In this document: positions 26,552 to 35,571 of the stretch, piece after piece
Layout: every line of letters starts with the position of its first letter
Position numbering within the stretch: position 1 is the first letter of the stretch
Origin: Desulfarculaceae bacterium
GTDB taxonomy: Bacteria > Desulfobacterota > Desulfarculia > Desulfarculales > Desulfarculaceae
Direction of reading: 5' to 3'
NCBI GenBank assembly: GCA_021737145.1
Contig: JAIPEN010000014.1
Location: 1-64,000 of the forward strand
DNA length: 64,000 bases
Made by a program: the position numbers and the translations under genes
The notes under the pieces: generated by a model
Seen by the model: only the letters and a program-made list of their open reading frames with translations
Told to the model about the DNA's origin: nothing
Database searches by the model: none

Positions 26552-27702
26552 CGTCCCTCTCCAAACAAATCGGCGAACAGCTCATCCAGGGCCTTCAGGG
26601 CCTCGCCCGCCTGGGGCCCGCTGGCCCGGGCCATGACCCGGCTGCCCTTGGGCGCGTCCAGGCCCAGGATGGACAGCACGCTGGCCGCGTCGGCCTCCTC
26701 GCTCCCCTTGCTGAGCACCACCTCGGCCTCAAAGCGGCTCACCGTTTCGGTGATCTTGGCCGCCGCCCGGGCATGCAGGCCCAGGCTGTTGGCCACCAGA
26801 AGCTCCCGTTCCCGGGGCTCCGGCTCTGGGGCTCGGCTGGGGCTCATGGAATCGTCTTCTTCCTCGCTGGCATCTGCTTTGCGCCGCTCAAGGATGCGGC
26901 GGTAAACCTCGTCGCGGTTCAGGCCCGTGGCCGCGGCCACCTGCTTGGCCAGGGCGCTGGGCTTCTTGTCGCCCGCGGCCAGACCCTCGTCGATGAGGCG
27001 CTCCACCTCGCCGGCGTCCGGCCCCTCCGGCTCCCCGGGCCCGATGACCAGGGTGAACTCGCCGCGAATCTCCAGGCCCTCCAGCCGCCGGGGCAGCTCC
27101 GCGCAGGTGGCGCGCACCACCTGCTCGTGCAGCTTGGTCAGCTCCCGGCAGACCACCACCTGGCGCCCGCCCATGAGCTCGGCCAGGTCTTGGGCCGTGG
27201 CCTCCAGGCGGTGGGGCCCTTCGAACAGGGCCAGGCTCCAGCCCGTGGCCGCGGCCTGACTCAAAAGCCTGCGCCTCGCTCCGGCCTTGGCCGGGGGGAA
27301 GCCCAGAAAGCTCAGCGGCGCCTGCTTGAACCCGGCCACGCTAAGGGCGGCGGCCAGGGCGCTGGGCCCGGCCACCGGGCATATGTTGTAGCCCAGGGCG
27401 GCCACCGACGCCACCACCGCCTCGCCCGGATCGTTCAGGCCCGGGGTGCCCGCGTCGGAAACCAGGGCCACGTCCTGGCCCTGGCCCAGCGCATCGAGCA
27501 CCTTGGCCGCGGCCTGGCGGCGGTTGGACTCGCGGCAGGAGATCAGCCGCTTGCCCTTCAGCCCCAGATGGGCCAGGAGCTTCCTGGTGCGCTCGACGCT
27601 CTCGGCGGCCACCACCGGCGACTCGGCCAGCACCCGGGCCGCGCGGGGCCCCAGGTCTTCCAGGTTGCCGATGGGCGTGGCCACCACATACAGCGTGGCC
27701 AT
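26548..27702 (-). CDS. rsmI: RsmI 16S rRNA 2'-O-methyltransferase read in frame with PTS HPr
   Basis: Residues 1-285 are RsmI (C1402 ribose methylation, SAM-dependent): MATLYVVATPIGNLEDL opening, SDAGTPGLNDPG and CRELTKLHE. This is the normal RsmI length, but no stop follows. After an acidic linker (SEEEDDS) the frame continues into a complete HPr domain (about 297-384). HPr keeps the phosphorylatable histidine (LGLHARAAA) and the Ser46 equivalent (AASVLSILGL); the usual Pro18 is Ala. An in-frame ATG at 26847 could give a free 99-residue HPr, with only a weak distant Shine-Dalgarno. ATG 27702 is preferred (GGGGGAG 5 nt upstream); GTG 27708 overlaps the yraN stop. ptsI follows directly. Confidence 0.85.
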   Translation of the reverse strand: MATLYVVATPIGNLEDLGPRAARVLAESPVVAAESVERTRKLLAHLGLKGKRLISCRESNRRQAAAKVLDALGQGQDVALVSDAGTPGLNDPGEAVVASVAALGYNICPVAGPSALAAALSVAGFKQAPLSFLGFPPAKAGARRRLLSQAAATGWSLALFEGPHRLEATAQDLAELMGGRQVVVCRELTKLHEQVVRATCAELPRRLEGLEIRGEFTLVIGPGEPEGPDAGEVERLIDEGLAAGDKKPSALAKQVAAATGLNRDEVYRRILERRKADASEEEDDSMSPSRAPEPEPRERELLVANSLGLHARAAAKITETVSRFEAEVVLSKGSEEADAASVLSILGLDAPKGSRVMARASGPQAGEALKALDELFADLFGEGR

Positions 27703-27704
27703 GA

Positions 27705-28109
27705 TCACTCCCCCGGCCGGAACGCGTCGGGCAGGTGGCGCAAAACCGGCGCGCCTGAGCCGAACTCCACCGCCACCACGTCAAAGCGGCAGGGCGGCGG
27801 CGCTGCTCCCAGAGAGGCCAAGTAGGCCCCGGCCGCGGTGGTCAGGCGCTCACGCTTGCGCCGATCCACGGCCTCTTCCGCCCGCCCGTGGCTACCCGAG
27901 CCCCGGGCCTTGACCTCCACGAATACCAACGTGGCCCCATCCCAGGCCACCAGATCCAATTCGCCGCCTTTGGTGCGGCAGCGGGTCTCGACCACCTTCA
28001 GGCCGGCGCGCTCCAGCAGGCCCCGGGCCAAGGCCTCGGCCTCGCGTCCCCGGGCCTCGCCCAGCCTAGTCAAGACCGAAGTCCAGGCAGCGCTGGGCCA
28101 CCGGGGCAT
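27705..28109 (-). CDS. yraN: YraN/UPF0102 family nuclease-fold protein
   Basis: This protein of up to 134 residues has the UPF0102 restriction-endonuclease-like core: GREAEALARGLLERAG, then TKGGELDLVAWDG and VFVEVKAR with the family D/E-x-K pattern, and RKRERLTTAA. Its role is unknown. ATG 28109 overlaps rnhB by 44 nt; TTG 28073, which overlaps the rnhB stop by only a few bases, would give a more typical length of about 122. It sits between rnhB and rsmI, a frequent bacterial arrangement. Confidence 0.85.
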   Translation of the reverse strand: MPRWPSAAWTSVLTRLGEARGREAEALARGLLERAGLKVVETRCRTKGGELDLVAWDGATLVFVEVKARGSGSHGRAEEAVDRRKRERLTTAAGAYLASLGAAPPPCRFDVVAVEFGSGAPVLRHLPDAFRPGE

Positions 28110-28704
28110 AGGAGCGCCGGTGCACCGGGCAGGGACCGTGGGCCCGCAGGGCGGCCTGATGGTCCTTGGTGCCGTAGCCCTTGTTGCCCGCGAAATTGTA
28201 ATGCGGCCATATCCAGTGCAGGGCCCGCATCAGGGCGTCGCGCTCCACCTTGGCCAGGATGGAGGCCGCCGCCACGGACAAACACTTGGCGTCGCCGCCC
28301 ACCACCGCCTCCTGGGGCAGGCTGAGCTCCAAAATAAAACGCCCATCCACCAGCAGATAGTCCGGTGAGGGCGCCAGGGCGTTCACCGCCCGCCGCATGG
28401 CCAGCAAGCTGGCCCGGTGGATATTTATGCGGTCGATCTCCTCGGGAGTGGCGCTGGCCACCGCCCAGGCCGTGGCCTCTTTCTTTATGGCCGCGGCCAG
28501 GACCCGGCGCTTGGCAGGGTCCAGCTTCTTGGAGTCGTTGACCCCGGCAACGGGCCAGGGATCGGGCAGCACCACCGCCGCCGCCACCACCGGCCCGGCC
28601 AGACAACCGCGCCCCACTTCGTCCACCCCGGCCACCAAACGGTGGCCCGAGCCGGCCAAGGAGCGTTCCCGGGCCGGGCTGGGACCAGCGGGCGCGGCGG
28701 CCAT
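28066..28704 (-). CDS. rnhB: Ribonuclease HII
   Basis: This 212-residue enzyme cleaves RNA in RNA/DNA hybrids and removes misincorporated ribonucleotides. The metal-binding residues are visible: DE in GVDEVGRG, D in YLLVDG, and the SVAAASILAKVERD block ending in the fourth carboxylate. HYNFAGNKGYGTKDHQ is also typical. It starts 3 nt after the rplS stop, within the ffh operon. Confidence 0.96.
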   Translation of the reverse strand: MAAAPAGPSPARERSLAGSGHRLVAGVDEVGRGCLAGPVVAAAVVLPDPWPVAGVNDSKKLDPAKRRVLAAAIKKEATAWAVASATPEEIDRINIHRASLLAMRRAVNALAPSPDYLLVDGRFILELSLPQEAVVGGDAKCLSVAAASILAKVERDALMRALHWIWPHYNFAGNKGYGTKDHQAALRAHGPCPVHRRSYAPVAQRCLDFGLD

Positions 28705-28707
28705 GAT

Positions 28708-29055
28708 CTACCTGCGGGAGGCCTCCTTGATGCGGGCGGCCTTGCCCCGGAGTCCCCGGAGGTAGTAGATGCGGCCCTGGCGCACCTTGCCGCGGGTGAC
28801 CACTTCCACCTTGTCCACCACCGGGGAGTTCAAGGGGAAGATACGCTCCACACCCACGCCATAGGAAATCTTGCGCACGGTGAAGGTGGCTCCGGGGCCC
28901 TCGCCCCGGCGGCGCAGGACCACGCCCTCGAAGAGCTGGACGCGCTCTTTTTCGCCTTCTTTGATGCGCACGTGCACTTTAATCGTATCGCCGGCGCGGA
29001 ACTGGGGGATGTCCACCCGCACTTGTTCCCGCGCGATGAGCTCGATGGGATCCAT
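28708..29055 (-). CDS. rplS: 50S ribosomal protein L19
   Basis: This 115-residue protein at the 30S/50S interface has the family sequence [21 protein letters not shown] and [19 protein letters not shown] 29055 is chosen (GGAGG about 10 nt upstream); a longer in-frame ORF to 29205 overlaps trmD and lacks L19 similarity. Downstream of trmD in the usual rpsP-rimM-trmD-rplS order, with a possible extra promoter at 29109-29137. Confidence 0.97.
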   Translation of the reverse strand: MDPIELIAREQVRVDIPQFRAGDTIKVHVRIKEGEKERVQLFEGVVLRRRGEGPGATFTVRKISYGVGVERIFPLNSPVVDKVEVVTRGKVRQGRIYYLRGLRGKAARIKEASRR

Positions 29056-29108
29056 TTTATCTAAACCTCCTGGGAACCTAGTCCGGCACTGCCCGGCCGG
29101 GTTCGCGT

Positions 29109-29137
29109 ATTCTACCCTAAATTCTTGGCTTTGCCAG
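29109..29137 (-). promoter_or_regulatory. Possible internal promoter before rplS
   Basis: Minus-strand CTGGCA (29137-29132), 17-nt spacer, TAGAAT (29114-29109), in the 85-nt gap between trmD and rplS. The -35 box is weak. Confidence 0.3.
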
Positions 29138-29140
29138 TCC

Positions 29141-29887
29141 TTATCCAGAGTGGCCAGCCTTGGATTCTTGTTCGATCTCGGCCAGCAGCTCCCGGTCTTG
29201 CGCACCCAGGGGAGCGGCGTCCAAAAGCTCGGGGCGCCGGCGCAGGGTGCGCCGGAGCGACTCCTTGCGGCGCCAGCGGGCGATGGCCGCGTGGTTGCCG
29301 CTGAGAAGCACCTCGGGCACCCCCAGGCCGCGATACTCCGGCGGCCGGGTGTAGTGCGGGTGCTCCAAGAGCCCGTCGCTGAAACTGTCCGCCGCGGCCG
29401 AGTCGCTGCCCCCCAGCACCCCGGGGATCAGGCGGCTCACCGCGTCCACCACGGCCAAGGCGGGCAGCTCGCCCCCGCTCAGCACGAAGTCGCCCAGGGA
29501 AATCTCCTGGTCGACCGCCAACTTGCGCACTCTCTCGTCCACGCCCTCGTAGCGCCCGCATATGAGCACCAGGCGCTCCAGGCCGGCCAACTCCTGGGCC
29601 ACGGCCTGGGTGAAGGGCGTGCCCGTGGGCGAAAGCAGGACAATGCGCGGCCGGGGCTTGCCGGGCAGGCTCTCCAGGGCGGCCACCACCGGCTCCACCT
29701 TCATGACCATGCCGTCGCCCCCGCCGTAGGGAGCGTCGTCCACCGTGCGGTGGCGGTCAAAGGAAAACTCGCGCACATCGGTCAGGCGCACGGTGATCAG
29801 CCCCGCCTTCTGGGCCCTGTCCAGGATGGAGGCCTTCAAGTAGGCCGCGCAGGCCTGGGGGAAGAGGGTGAGGATGTCGAAGATCAC
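29141..29887 (-). CDS. trmD: tRNA (guanine37-N1)-methyltransferase TrmD
   Basis: This 248-residue SPOUT enzyme methylates G37 next to the anticodon and prevents +1 frameshifting. It has the opening FDILTLFPQ, the [12 protein letters not shown] loop, [12 protein letters not shown] and the knot segment [16 protein letters not shown]. The start ATG at 29887 overlaps the rimM stop. Confidence 0.97.
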   Translation of the reverse strand: MIFDILTLFPQACAAYLKASILDRAQKAGLITVRLTDVREFSFDRHRTVDDAPYGGGDGMVMKVEPVVAALESLPGKPRPRIVLLSPTGTPFTQAVAQELAGLERLVLICGRYEGVDERVRKLAVDQEISLGDFVLSGGELPALAVVDAVSRLIPGVLGGSDSAAADSFSDGLLEHPHYTRPPEYRGLGVPEVLLSGNHAAIARWRRKESLRRTLRRRPELLDAAPLGAQDRELLAEIEQESKAGHSG

Positions 29888-30432
29888 GCTGGCTCCTCTT
29901 CCTCCCAGCCTTGGGCCTCCAAAAGGCCCGGCGGCGGATCAACCACCACCCTGCCCGCTTCCGGGTCCAGCACCGGCACCATGTCCTCGGTCACCGGTAT
30001 GAGCAAATCCGGCTTGCCCGGGCTGGTCACCACCAGCAGATCGTGGGCCCCGGCCTCGAACACGGAGGCCACCTTGCCCAGGCGGCGTCCGCCCTTGGTG
30101 CTCACCTCGGCCCCGGTGAGCTGGAACCAGTAGTACTCGTCCTCGCCCAGAGGGTCCAGGTCCTCGCGCCGCAGGTAGACCCAGGCTCCGCCCAGGGCGG
30201 CGGCCTGCTCGCGGGTTTCCACCTCGGCCAGGCGCAGCAACAGGCGCCCCCCGTGGGACCGCGCCCCGGTAATGGTCAGCGGCCTGGCGGTGGCCGGGTC
30301 CGCGCCGGCGTGGATGACGCCGATCCGGGTGAAAATCTTGTCGTCCCGGGCGAAGGAGGTTAGTTTCACCTCGCCCTTGACCCCAAAGGCTCCGGCCGCC
30401 CGGCCCATGAGGATCAGGCCGGGTTGTTTCAT
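29884..30432 (-). CDS. rimM: Ribosome maturation factor RimM
   Basis: This 182-residue 30S assembly factor acts on the head of the small subunit and binds S19. The N-terminal RimM barrel is at about 5-90 ([15 protein letters not shown]). The C-terminal PRC barrel is at about 100-170 ([29 protein letters not shown]). It ends in a short acidic tail. Its stop overlaps trmD, and khpA lies 2 nt upstream. Confidence 0.96.
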   Translation of the reverse strand: MKQPGLILMGRAAGAFGVKGEVKLTSFARDDKIFTRIGVIHAGADPATARPLTITGARSHGGRLLLRLAEVETREQAAALGGAWVYLRREDLDPLGEDEYYWFQLTGAEVSTKGGRRLGKVASVFEAGAHDLLVVTSPGKPDLLIPVTEDMVPVLDPEAGRVVVDPPPGLLEAQGWEEEEPA

Positions 30433-30434
30433 GT

Positions 30435-30665
30435 CTATTCCAGGATCTCCAATACCGAACGCTTGCGGATTTTGGTGGAAGCCGCGCTCAAGATGGTGCG
30501 CATGGCCCGGGCGGTGCGGCCTTGCTTGCCGATCACCTTGCCCAGGTCCTCCTTGGCCACCTTGAGCTCAATCACCGAGGTTTGCTCGCCCTCGATCTCA
30601 TTGACCTCGACCTGTTCGGGATTGTCCACCAGAGCTTGGGCGATGTACTTGATGAGCTCCTTCAT
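30435..30665 (-). CDS. khpA: KH-domain RNA-binding protein KhpA
   Basis: This 76-residue single KH-domain protein (YlqC family) has the GKQG form of the GxxG RNA-binding loop in [16 protein letters not shown]. KhpA works with KhpB in RNA binding linked to cell division and translation in other bacteria. Canonical position between rpsP and rimM. Confidence 0.93.
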   Translation of the reverse strand: MKELIKYIAQALVDNPEQVEVNEIEGEQTSVIELKVAKEDLGKVIGKQGRTARAMRTILSAASTKIRKRSVLEILE

Positions 30666-30735
30666 TGCGTACCTCCACAGTCGCGAGAGAGCGATACAAC
30701 CAAAACCACCGCCCGGCCCTGAGGGGCAGCCGGAA

Positions 30736-31011
30736 TCAGGCCGAGGCGGCCTCGCCCTCGGCGGCCCCGGCCTGGTTGGCCTGGGCCTTGAGCAAGGTGG
30801 CCACGGTATCCGACGGGGTGGCGCCCTTGTCCAGCCACTTTTGCAGCGCCTCGTTGTCCACCTTCACCTCGGCGGGCTCCTTGAGGGGGTCGTAGGTGCC
30901 CAGCACCTCCAGGAAGCGGCCGTCACGCGGAGCCTGGGAGTCCGCGGCCACGATGCGGTAGAAGGGTTTCTTCTTGGTGCCCTTGCGGGTCAGTCTGATT
31001 CGCACTGCCAT
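30736..31011 (-). CDS. rpsP: 30S ribosomal protein S16
   Basis: This 91-residue protein has the family core [23 protein letters not shown] and [12 protein letters not shown], with an alanine-rich tail. It follows ffh and precedes khpA. Confidence 0.97.
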   Translation of the reverse strand: MAVRIRLTRKGTKKKPFYRIVAADSQAPRDGRFLEVLGTYDPLKEPAEVKVDNEALQKWLDKGATPSDTVATLLKAQANQAGAAEGEAASA

Positions 31012-31063
31012 AATCTATACTTTCCGCCTATCTAGTATTATCCGCGCGAGGCGAGCTCGCTGT

Positions 31064-32404
31064 CTACTGCATGGCCCCAAGCATGCGGGCCAGGTTTTTA
31101 CGTTTTCCGCCCATCTTGGCCATGCCCTTCATCATCTTGCGGGCCTGGGCGAAGTTTTTCAAAAGCCGGTTCACGTCCGAGACCGTGGTCCCGGAGCCCC
31201 TGGCGATGCGCTTGCGCCGCGAGGAGTTGATGATCTGGTGGTTGGCCCTCTCGCCCGGGGTCATGGAGCTGATGATGGCCTCGGTCTTGACCAGGTCCTT
31301 TTCATCGGGTTGCAGGCCCTTCATGCCCTTGAGCTTGCCCGCGCCGGGCAGCATGGACAGCAGCCCGTCCAGGGAGCCCATCTTCTTGAGCTGCTGCAGC
31401 TGACCCGCGAAGTCCTCCAGGGTGAAACTGTCGGTGGCCATCTTCTTGGCCAGGGCCTCGGCCTGCTCGGCCTCGAAGGCCTCGCCCGCCTTTTCCACCA
31501 AGGTGAGCACGTCGCCCATGCCCAGGATGCGGCTGGCCAGCCGGTCGGGGTGGAAGGCCTCGATGGCGTCGAGCTTTTCACCCACGCCCACCATCTTGAT
31601 GGGCACTCCGGTCACCGCCCGGATGCTCAGGGCCGCGCCGCCCCGGGCGTCGCCCTCCACCTTGGTGAGCACCACCCCGGTGAGCCCGAGCTGCTCGTGG
31701 AAGGCCTCGGCCACGTTCACCGCGTCCTGGCCGGTCATGGCGTCGGCCACCAGGAGCACCTCCTGGGGATTCAGCTTGGCCTGGATGCGCTCCAGCTGAG
31801 CCATGAGCTCGTTGTCCACGTGCAGCCGGCCGGCGGTGTCCAGGATAACCACGTCGCAGCCCGCCCGGGAGGCCCCGGCCAGGGACTGCATGCAGATATC
31901 CACCGGGTCCTGGGCCGGATCGGAATCGAACACCGGCACCTCGATCTGGGCCCCCAGCTTCTTGAGCTGCTCGATGGCCGCCGGGCGCTGGGTGTCCGCG
32001 GGCACCAAATAAGGCTGGCGGCCCTTCTTGCGGAGCATGAGGGCCAGCTTGCCGCTGGTGGTGGTCTTGCCCGAGCCCTGCAGGCCCACCATCATGAAAA
32101 CGTGGGGGGCCTTGCCGCTCAGGTCCAGGGGTTCGGCCTCGCCGCCCATGAGGGAGGTCAGCTCGTCCTGCACGATCTTGATGACCTGCTGGGCCGGGGT
32201 GAGGCTCTTCATCACCTCCTGGCCCACCGCCCGCTGTTTGATGGAGGCGATGAAGGTCTTGGCCACCTTGTAGTTGACGTCGGCTTCCAGCAGGGCCAGG
32301 CGCACCTCACGCAGGGCTTCGGAGATGTTTTTCTCCGAAAGCTTGCCGTGGCCCTTGAGGGCCTTGAAGGTGCTGGCCAGCCTGTCGCTGAGATTGTCGA
32401 ACAT
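31064..32404 (-). CDS. ffh: Signal recognition particle protein Ffh
   Basis: This 446-residue SRP54 GTPase binds 4.5S RNA and signal peptides and docks with FtsY at the membrane. The N domain is at about 1-85. The G domain has the P-loop GLQGSGKTTTSGKLA, DTAGRLHVD and TKVEGDARGGAALS. The methionine-rich M domain (about 300-446) includes RRKRIARGSGT, the RNA-binding motif. First gene of the long translation operon, with a near-consensus promoter at 32484-32512. Confidence 0.97.
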   Translation of the reverse strand: MFDNLSDRLASTFKALKGHGKLSEKNISEALREVRLALLEADVNYKVAKTFIASIKQRAVGQEVMKSLTPAQQVIKIVQDELTSLMGGEAEPLDLSGKAPHVFMMVGLQGSGKTTTSGKLALMLRKKGRQPYLVPADTQRPAAIEQLKKLGAQIEVPVFDSDPAQDPVDICMQSLAGASRAGCDVVILDTAGRLHVDNELMAQLERIQAKLNPQEVLLVADAMTGQDAVNVAEAFHEQLGLTGVVLTKVEGDARGGAALSIRAVTGVPIKMVGVGEKLDAIEAFHPDRLASRILGMGDVLTLVEKAGEAFEAEQAEALAKKMATDSFTLEDFAGQLQQLKKMGSLDGLLSMLPGAGKLKGMKGLQPDEKDLVKTEAIISSMTPGERANHQIINSSRRKRIARGSGTTVSDVNRLLKNFAQARKMMKGMAKMGGKRKNLARMLGAMQ

Positions 32405-32483
32405 AATTACCGCTCTACCGGGTCAACCGCAAAAAGCGCGCACTATTATCCCCCGGCCAGAGGCCTGGCCAGGCAAAGTAGCG

Positions 32484-32512
32484 ATTATAGGGCACCGCCT
32501 GGGTTCCGTCAA
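32484..32512 (-). promoter_or_regulatory. Strong sigma70 promoter for the ffh-to-smpB operon
   Basis: Minus-strand TTGACG (32512-32507), 17-nt spacer, TATAAT (32489-32484). A 6-bp hairpin GGCCAG/CTGGCC lies in the leader at about 32460-32475. It sits about 80 nt upstream of the ffh ATG, in the divergent gap shared with the DUF1786 gene. Confidence 0.75.
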
Positions 32513-32647
32513 CCGAACTGCCAAGTTTTTCCAAGCTCTTAATCGAGGCTTGTGAAATAATACCACCCCCTGCCGCTAGGATTCAATCGCCATGTGCCGG
32601 GCCAATGCGGTTTGGCTTTCCCGGGATTGCAAGGTATAAACATTCCT

Positions 32648-33706
32648 ATGTCGTTGAGCGAACTACTGGCCGTGGATATCGGTGGCGGCACCCAGGATAT
32701 CCTTTTGTGGCGAGCCGCGCAAAACCTGGAAAACGCGGTCAAGCTGGTGTTGCCCGCGCCCACCCAGGTGGCCGCCGCCAGGGTGCGGCGGGCCGGCCAA
32801 CAGGGGCGCGAGGTGTTTTTGTACGGCGAGCTCATGGGCGGCGGGGCCATCCACAAGGCGGTGGACCAAAACCTGGCCGCCGGGCTCAAGGTCTATGCCA
32901 CCCCCCGGGCAGCGGCCACCTTTGCCGACGATATGGCCAAGGTGGAGGCCATGGGCATCGAGCTCAGCGAGAGCGCCCCGGACGGGGCCCTGGCCGTGCC
33001 CCTTGGCGACCTGAACCTGGCCGAGCTGGCCGCCGCCTGCGCCCGTTTCGAGGTGGAGCTGCCCCGCACCCTGGCCCTGGCGGTATGCGACCACGGCTAC
33101 AGCCCCGGCTATTCCAACCGCAAGTTCCGCTTCAACATGTGGCGGCGCTTTTTGGAAGGCAGCGGCGATCTGGCCTCCCTGATCAGCGACACCCCGCCTC
33201 CCGACATGACCCGTCTGGAGGCCCTGGCCCGTCAGGCGCCGGGATGCCTGCTCATGGACACCGCCGCGGCCGCGGCCTGGGGGGCCTTGCAAGACCCGGA
33301 GGTGGCCGCAAAAGCAGCCGGCGAGGGGGTGTGCATCGTGAACCTGGGCAACATGCACACCGTGGCCTTTTTGGTGCAGGGCCGGATGGTGTCGGGCATT
33401 TACGAGCACCACACCGGCTGCCTGGACACCATGAGCCTGTCCGATCAGGTGGAGCGCTTCGTCAAGGGCGATATCGGCGACGAGGAGGTCTTCGCCGGGC
33501 AGGGACACGGCCTGGCCCGCCTGGACGGCGCCCCCCGGGGCCTGCCCGGTCCGCCGGTGATCACCGGGCCCCAGCGCCGCCTGGCCGAGGGCCTGGGTTG
33601 GCAAACCGCCGTGCCCCACGGCGACGTGATGCTCAGCGGGTGCTTTGGGCTGCTGGCCGCGGCCCGGAATTTCCATGGCGAAAAGCCTTCCTTGCCCACC
33701 ACCTGA
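32648..33706 (+). CDS. DUF1786 family protein, ASKHA-like fold suspected
   Basis: This 352-residue protein begins with the DUF1786 signature LLAVDIGGGTQDILLW. It has CIVNLGNMHTVAFLVQGRMVSG near residue 230 and HHTGCLDT shortly after. The D-x-G-x-G-T-x-D opening and second glycine-rich strand resemble phosphate loops of actin/hexokinase-type ATPases; that fold is my inference. The family is annotated in Pfam as a putative pyruvate-formate-lyase activating enzyme, but no radical-SAM CxxxCxxC motif is present, so I do not accept that role. ATG 32648 is chosen; the upstream in-frame extension lacks similarity. Single gene, divergent from ffh. Confidence 0.75.
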   Translation: MSLSELLAVDIGGGTQDILLWRAAQNLENAVKLVLPAPTQVAAARVRRAGQQGREVFLYGELMGGGAIHKAVDQNLAAGLKVYATPRAAATFADDMAKVEAMGIELSESAPDGALAVPLGDLNLAELAAACARFEVELPRTLALAVCDHGYSPGYSNRKFRFNMWRRFLEGSGDLASLISDTPPPDMTRLEALARQAPGCLLMDTAAAAAWGALQDPEVAAKAAGEGVCIVNLGNMHTVAFLVQGRMVSGIYEHHTGCLDTMSLSDQVERFVKGDIGDEEVFAGQGHGLARLDGAPRGLPGPPVITGPQRRLAEGLGWQTAVPHGDVMLSGCFGLLAAARNFHGEKPSLPTT

Positions 33707-33778
33707 GCCAGCCGTTACTATTATTAAAATCGCCGCGCTGCTCTTGGCGCGGCCTGGGCGTTCACCTTGGGCGCGGGA

Positions 33779-35527
33779 ATGACTCTGAAGCCTAAATACA
33801 TAGGCCTGATATTCTGGCTGATGCTGGCCTGCTGGCTGGGCTCGCCCGAGGCCGCCTCCCAAGCCGGGAGCCCCCTGGTGGTGCACCCGGAGCAGGACCG
33901 CTATCTCCTGGCCCCCTACATGGAAATTTTGGAAGACCCCAGCCGCCAACTGACCCTGGACCAGGTGAGCCGGCCGCCCTGGTCCACCCGCTTCCATCCG
34001 GCCAACGACGCACCCACCCTGCGTCTGGGACTGACCAACGCGGCGGTGTGGCTGCGCTTTCGGATCAGCGGCCTGGAGCCACGGCGGTCTTATTACCTGG
34101 AGATGGACAGCGCCCAGATCGAGGAGTTGGACGCCTATCTGCCCCAGACCGGGGCCGGGGGAGCCCTGGAATACCAGACCGTGGTGGCGGGCTCGTCCCA
34201 CCCCTTCAAGGGCAGGCCCCTTCCCCACCGCACCTTCCTGATCCCCATACGGAGCGGCGCTCCGCCCGGGGATGACTTTTATCTGCGCCTGGACAACGCG
34301 GGCAGCCTCATCGTGCGGCCCTATCTCTGGAGCGAGCAGGGCCTTGCCGGCCACCTGAACCGGGACAACCTGTTCTTCGGGGTTATCTACGGGGTGCTGG
34401 TGGCCATGCTCCTGACCAACCTGTTCTTCTTCGTGGCCCTGCGCGACCCGGTCTACATCCTCTACGTGATCTACGTGGTGTCCATGCTGGTCTTCGAGGC
34501 CTGTCTCTACGGCCACTGGGACCTTTGGCTGCCCGGGGCGGTGGCCCAGGGGCAGACCGCCCTGTGGATGGCCAGCGGCCTGCTGACCATCTTCGCGGCC
34601 CAGTTCACCCGGTCGTTTTTGCGCACCCGCCAGTTCTCCCCCCGCCTGGACAAGGTGTTTCTGGCCATCATGGCCGGCGGCCTGCTGGTGATAATCCTCA
34701 CCCTGGCCGGGGCGGTGTTATGGTCCACCATCGCCACCCACGCGCTGGGCCTGGCGGGGCCGGTGTTCGCCCTGTGGGCGGCGGTGCAGGCCTGGCGGCG
34801 GGGTTACTGGCCGGCCCGCTTTTTCCTGCTGGCCTGGAGCGTGCTCATGGTGGCCACCTTCCAGTTGGCGGTCAAGGGCCTCGGCTATCTGCCCCAGGCC
34901 CTCTCCTCCACCTACACCATGCCCCTGGCCACGGCTATCGAGGCGGTGCTGTTGTCCCTGGCCCTGGCCGAGCGGGTGCGCAACCTGCGCCACCGGGGCG
35001 AGGAGGCGGCCCGCCGCGAGCAGCGCTTCCAGCACATGAGCATGACCGACGAGCTCACCGGCCTGTACAACAAGCGCTTTTTCGACAGCCGCCTCAGGGG
35101 CGAGATGGATCATTCCCAGCGCACCGGCCAATCCCTGTCCCTGTTGATGGTGGACGTGGACAACTTCAAGGGATACAACGACGCCCACGGCCACACCGAG
35201 GGCGACAAGGTGCTGCGCATTCTGGCCCGCATCATGTTGGAGCGCATCCGGGCCGGGGACTATCCCTGCCGCTACGGCGGCGACGAGTTCGTGGTGATCA
35301 TGCCCGGCACCGAAACGGCCCAGGCGGTCATGGCCGCCGAGCGGGTGCGCACCGGGTTCCACGACCACCCCTTCCAGCCCGGCGACGGGGCCACGGTGTG
35401 GACCAGCCTGAGCGCGGGCATCGCCCAGTGGCAGCCCGGCGACTCGCCGGAACAGTTCACGAACCGGGCCGATGCGGCCATGTACCGGGCCAAGCGCGAC
35501 GGGGGCAACCGTTGCGCCAAGTCCTGA
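33779..35527 (+). CDS. Membrane diguanylate cyclase with 7TMR-DISM sensor
   Basis: This 582-residue protein has a signal or anchor helix at about 6-25 and a DISMED2-type periplasmic sensor at about 40-180 (AVWLRFRI; YYLEMDSAQIEELDAYL). Seven membrane helices follow at about 195-400, then a GGDEF domain at about 420-582. The active site is intact (RYGGDEF, first Gly about residue 500), and the RxxD inhibitory site RAGD lies five residues before it. It should make cyclic di-GMP with product inhibition in response to a periplasmic ligand. TTG 33767 is an alternative start. Confidence 0.93.
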   Translation: MTLKPKYIGLIFWLMLACWLGSPEAASQAGSPLVVHPEQDRYLLAPYMEILEDPSRQLTLDQVSRPPWSTRFHPANDAPTLRLGLTNAAVWLRFRISGLEPRRSYYLEMDSAQIEELDAYLPQTGAGGALEYQTVVAGSSHPFKGRPLPHRTFLIPIRSGAPPGDDFYLRLDNAGSLIVRPYLWSEQGLAGHLNRDNLFFGVIYGVLVAMLLTNLFFFVALRDPVYILYVIYVVSMLVFEACLYGHWDLWLPGAVAQGQTALWMASGLLTIFAAQFTRSFLRTRQFSPRLDKVFLAIMAGGLLVIILTLAGAVLWSTIATHALGLAGPVFALWAAVQAWRRGYWPARFFLLAWSVLMVATFQLAVKGLGYLPQALSSTYTMPLATAIEAVLLSLALAERVRNLRHRGEEAARREQRFQHMSMTDELTGLYNKRFFDSRLRGEMDHSQRTGQSLSLLMVDVDNFKGYNDAHGHTEGDKVLRILARIMLERIRAGDYPCRYGGDEFVVIMPGTETAQAVMAAERVRTGFHDHPFQPGDGATVWTSLSAGIAQWQPGDSPEQFTNRADAAMYRAKRDGGNRCAKS

Positions 35528-35571
35528 GCCGCCTCTTGCGCGCAGACCTTGATTAGGGTTTAAATCTAGCC

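Noticed and set aside
29056..29205. N-terminal extension of L19
   Set aside because: Overlaps trmD, has no similarity to L19, and the ATG at 29055 has a good ribosome-binding site.
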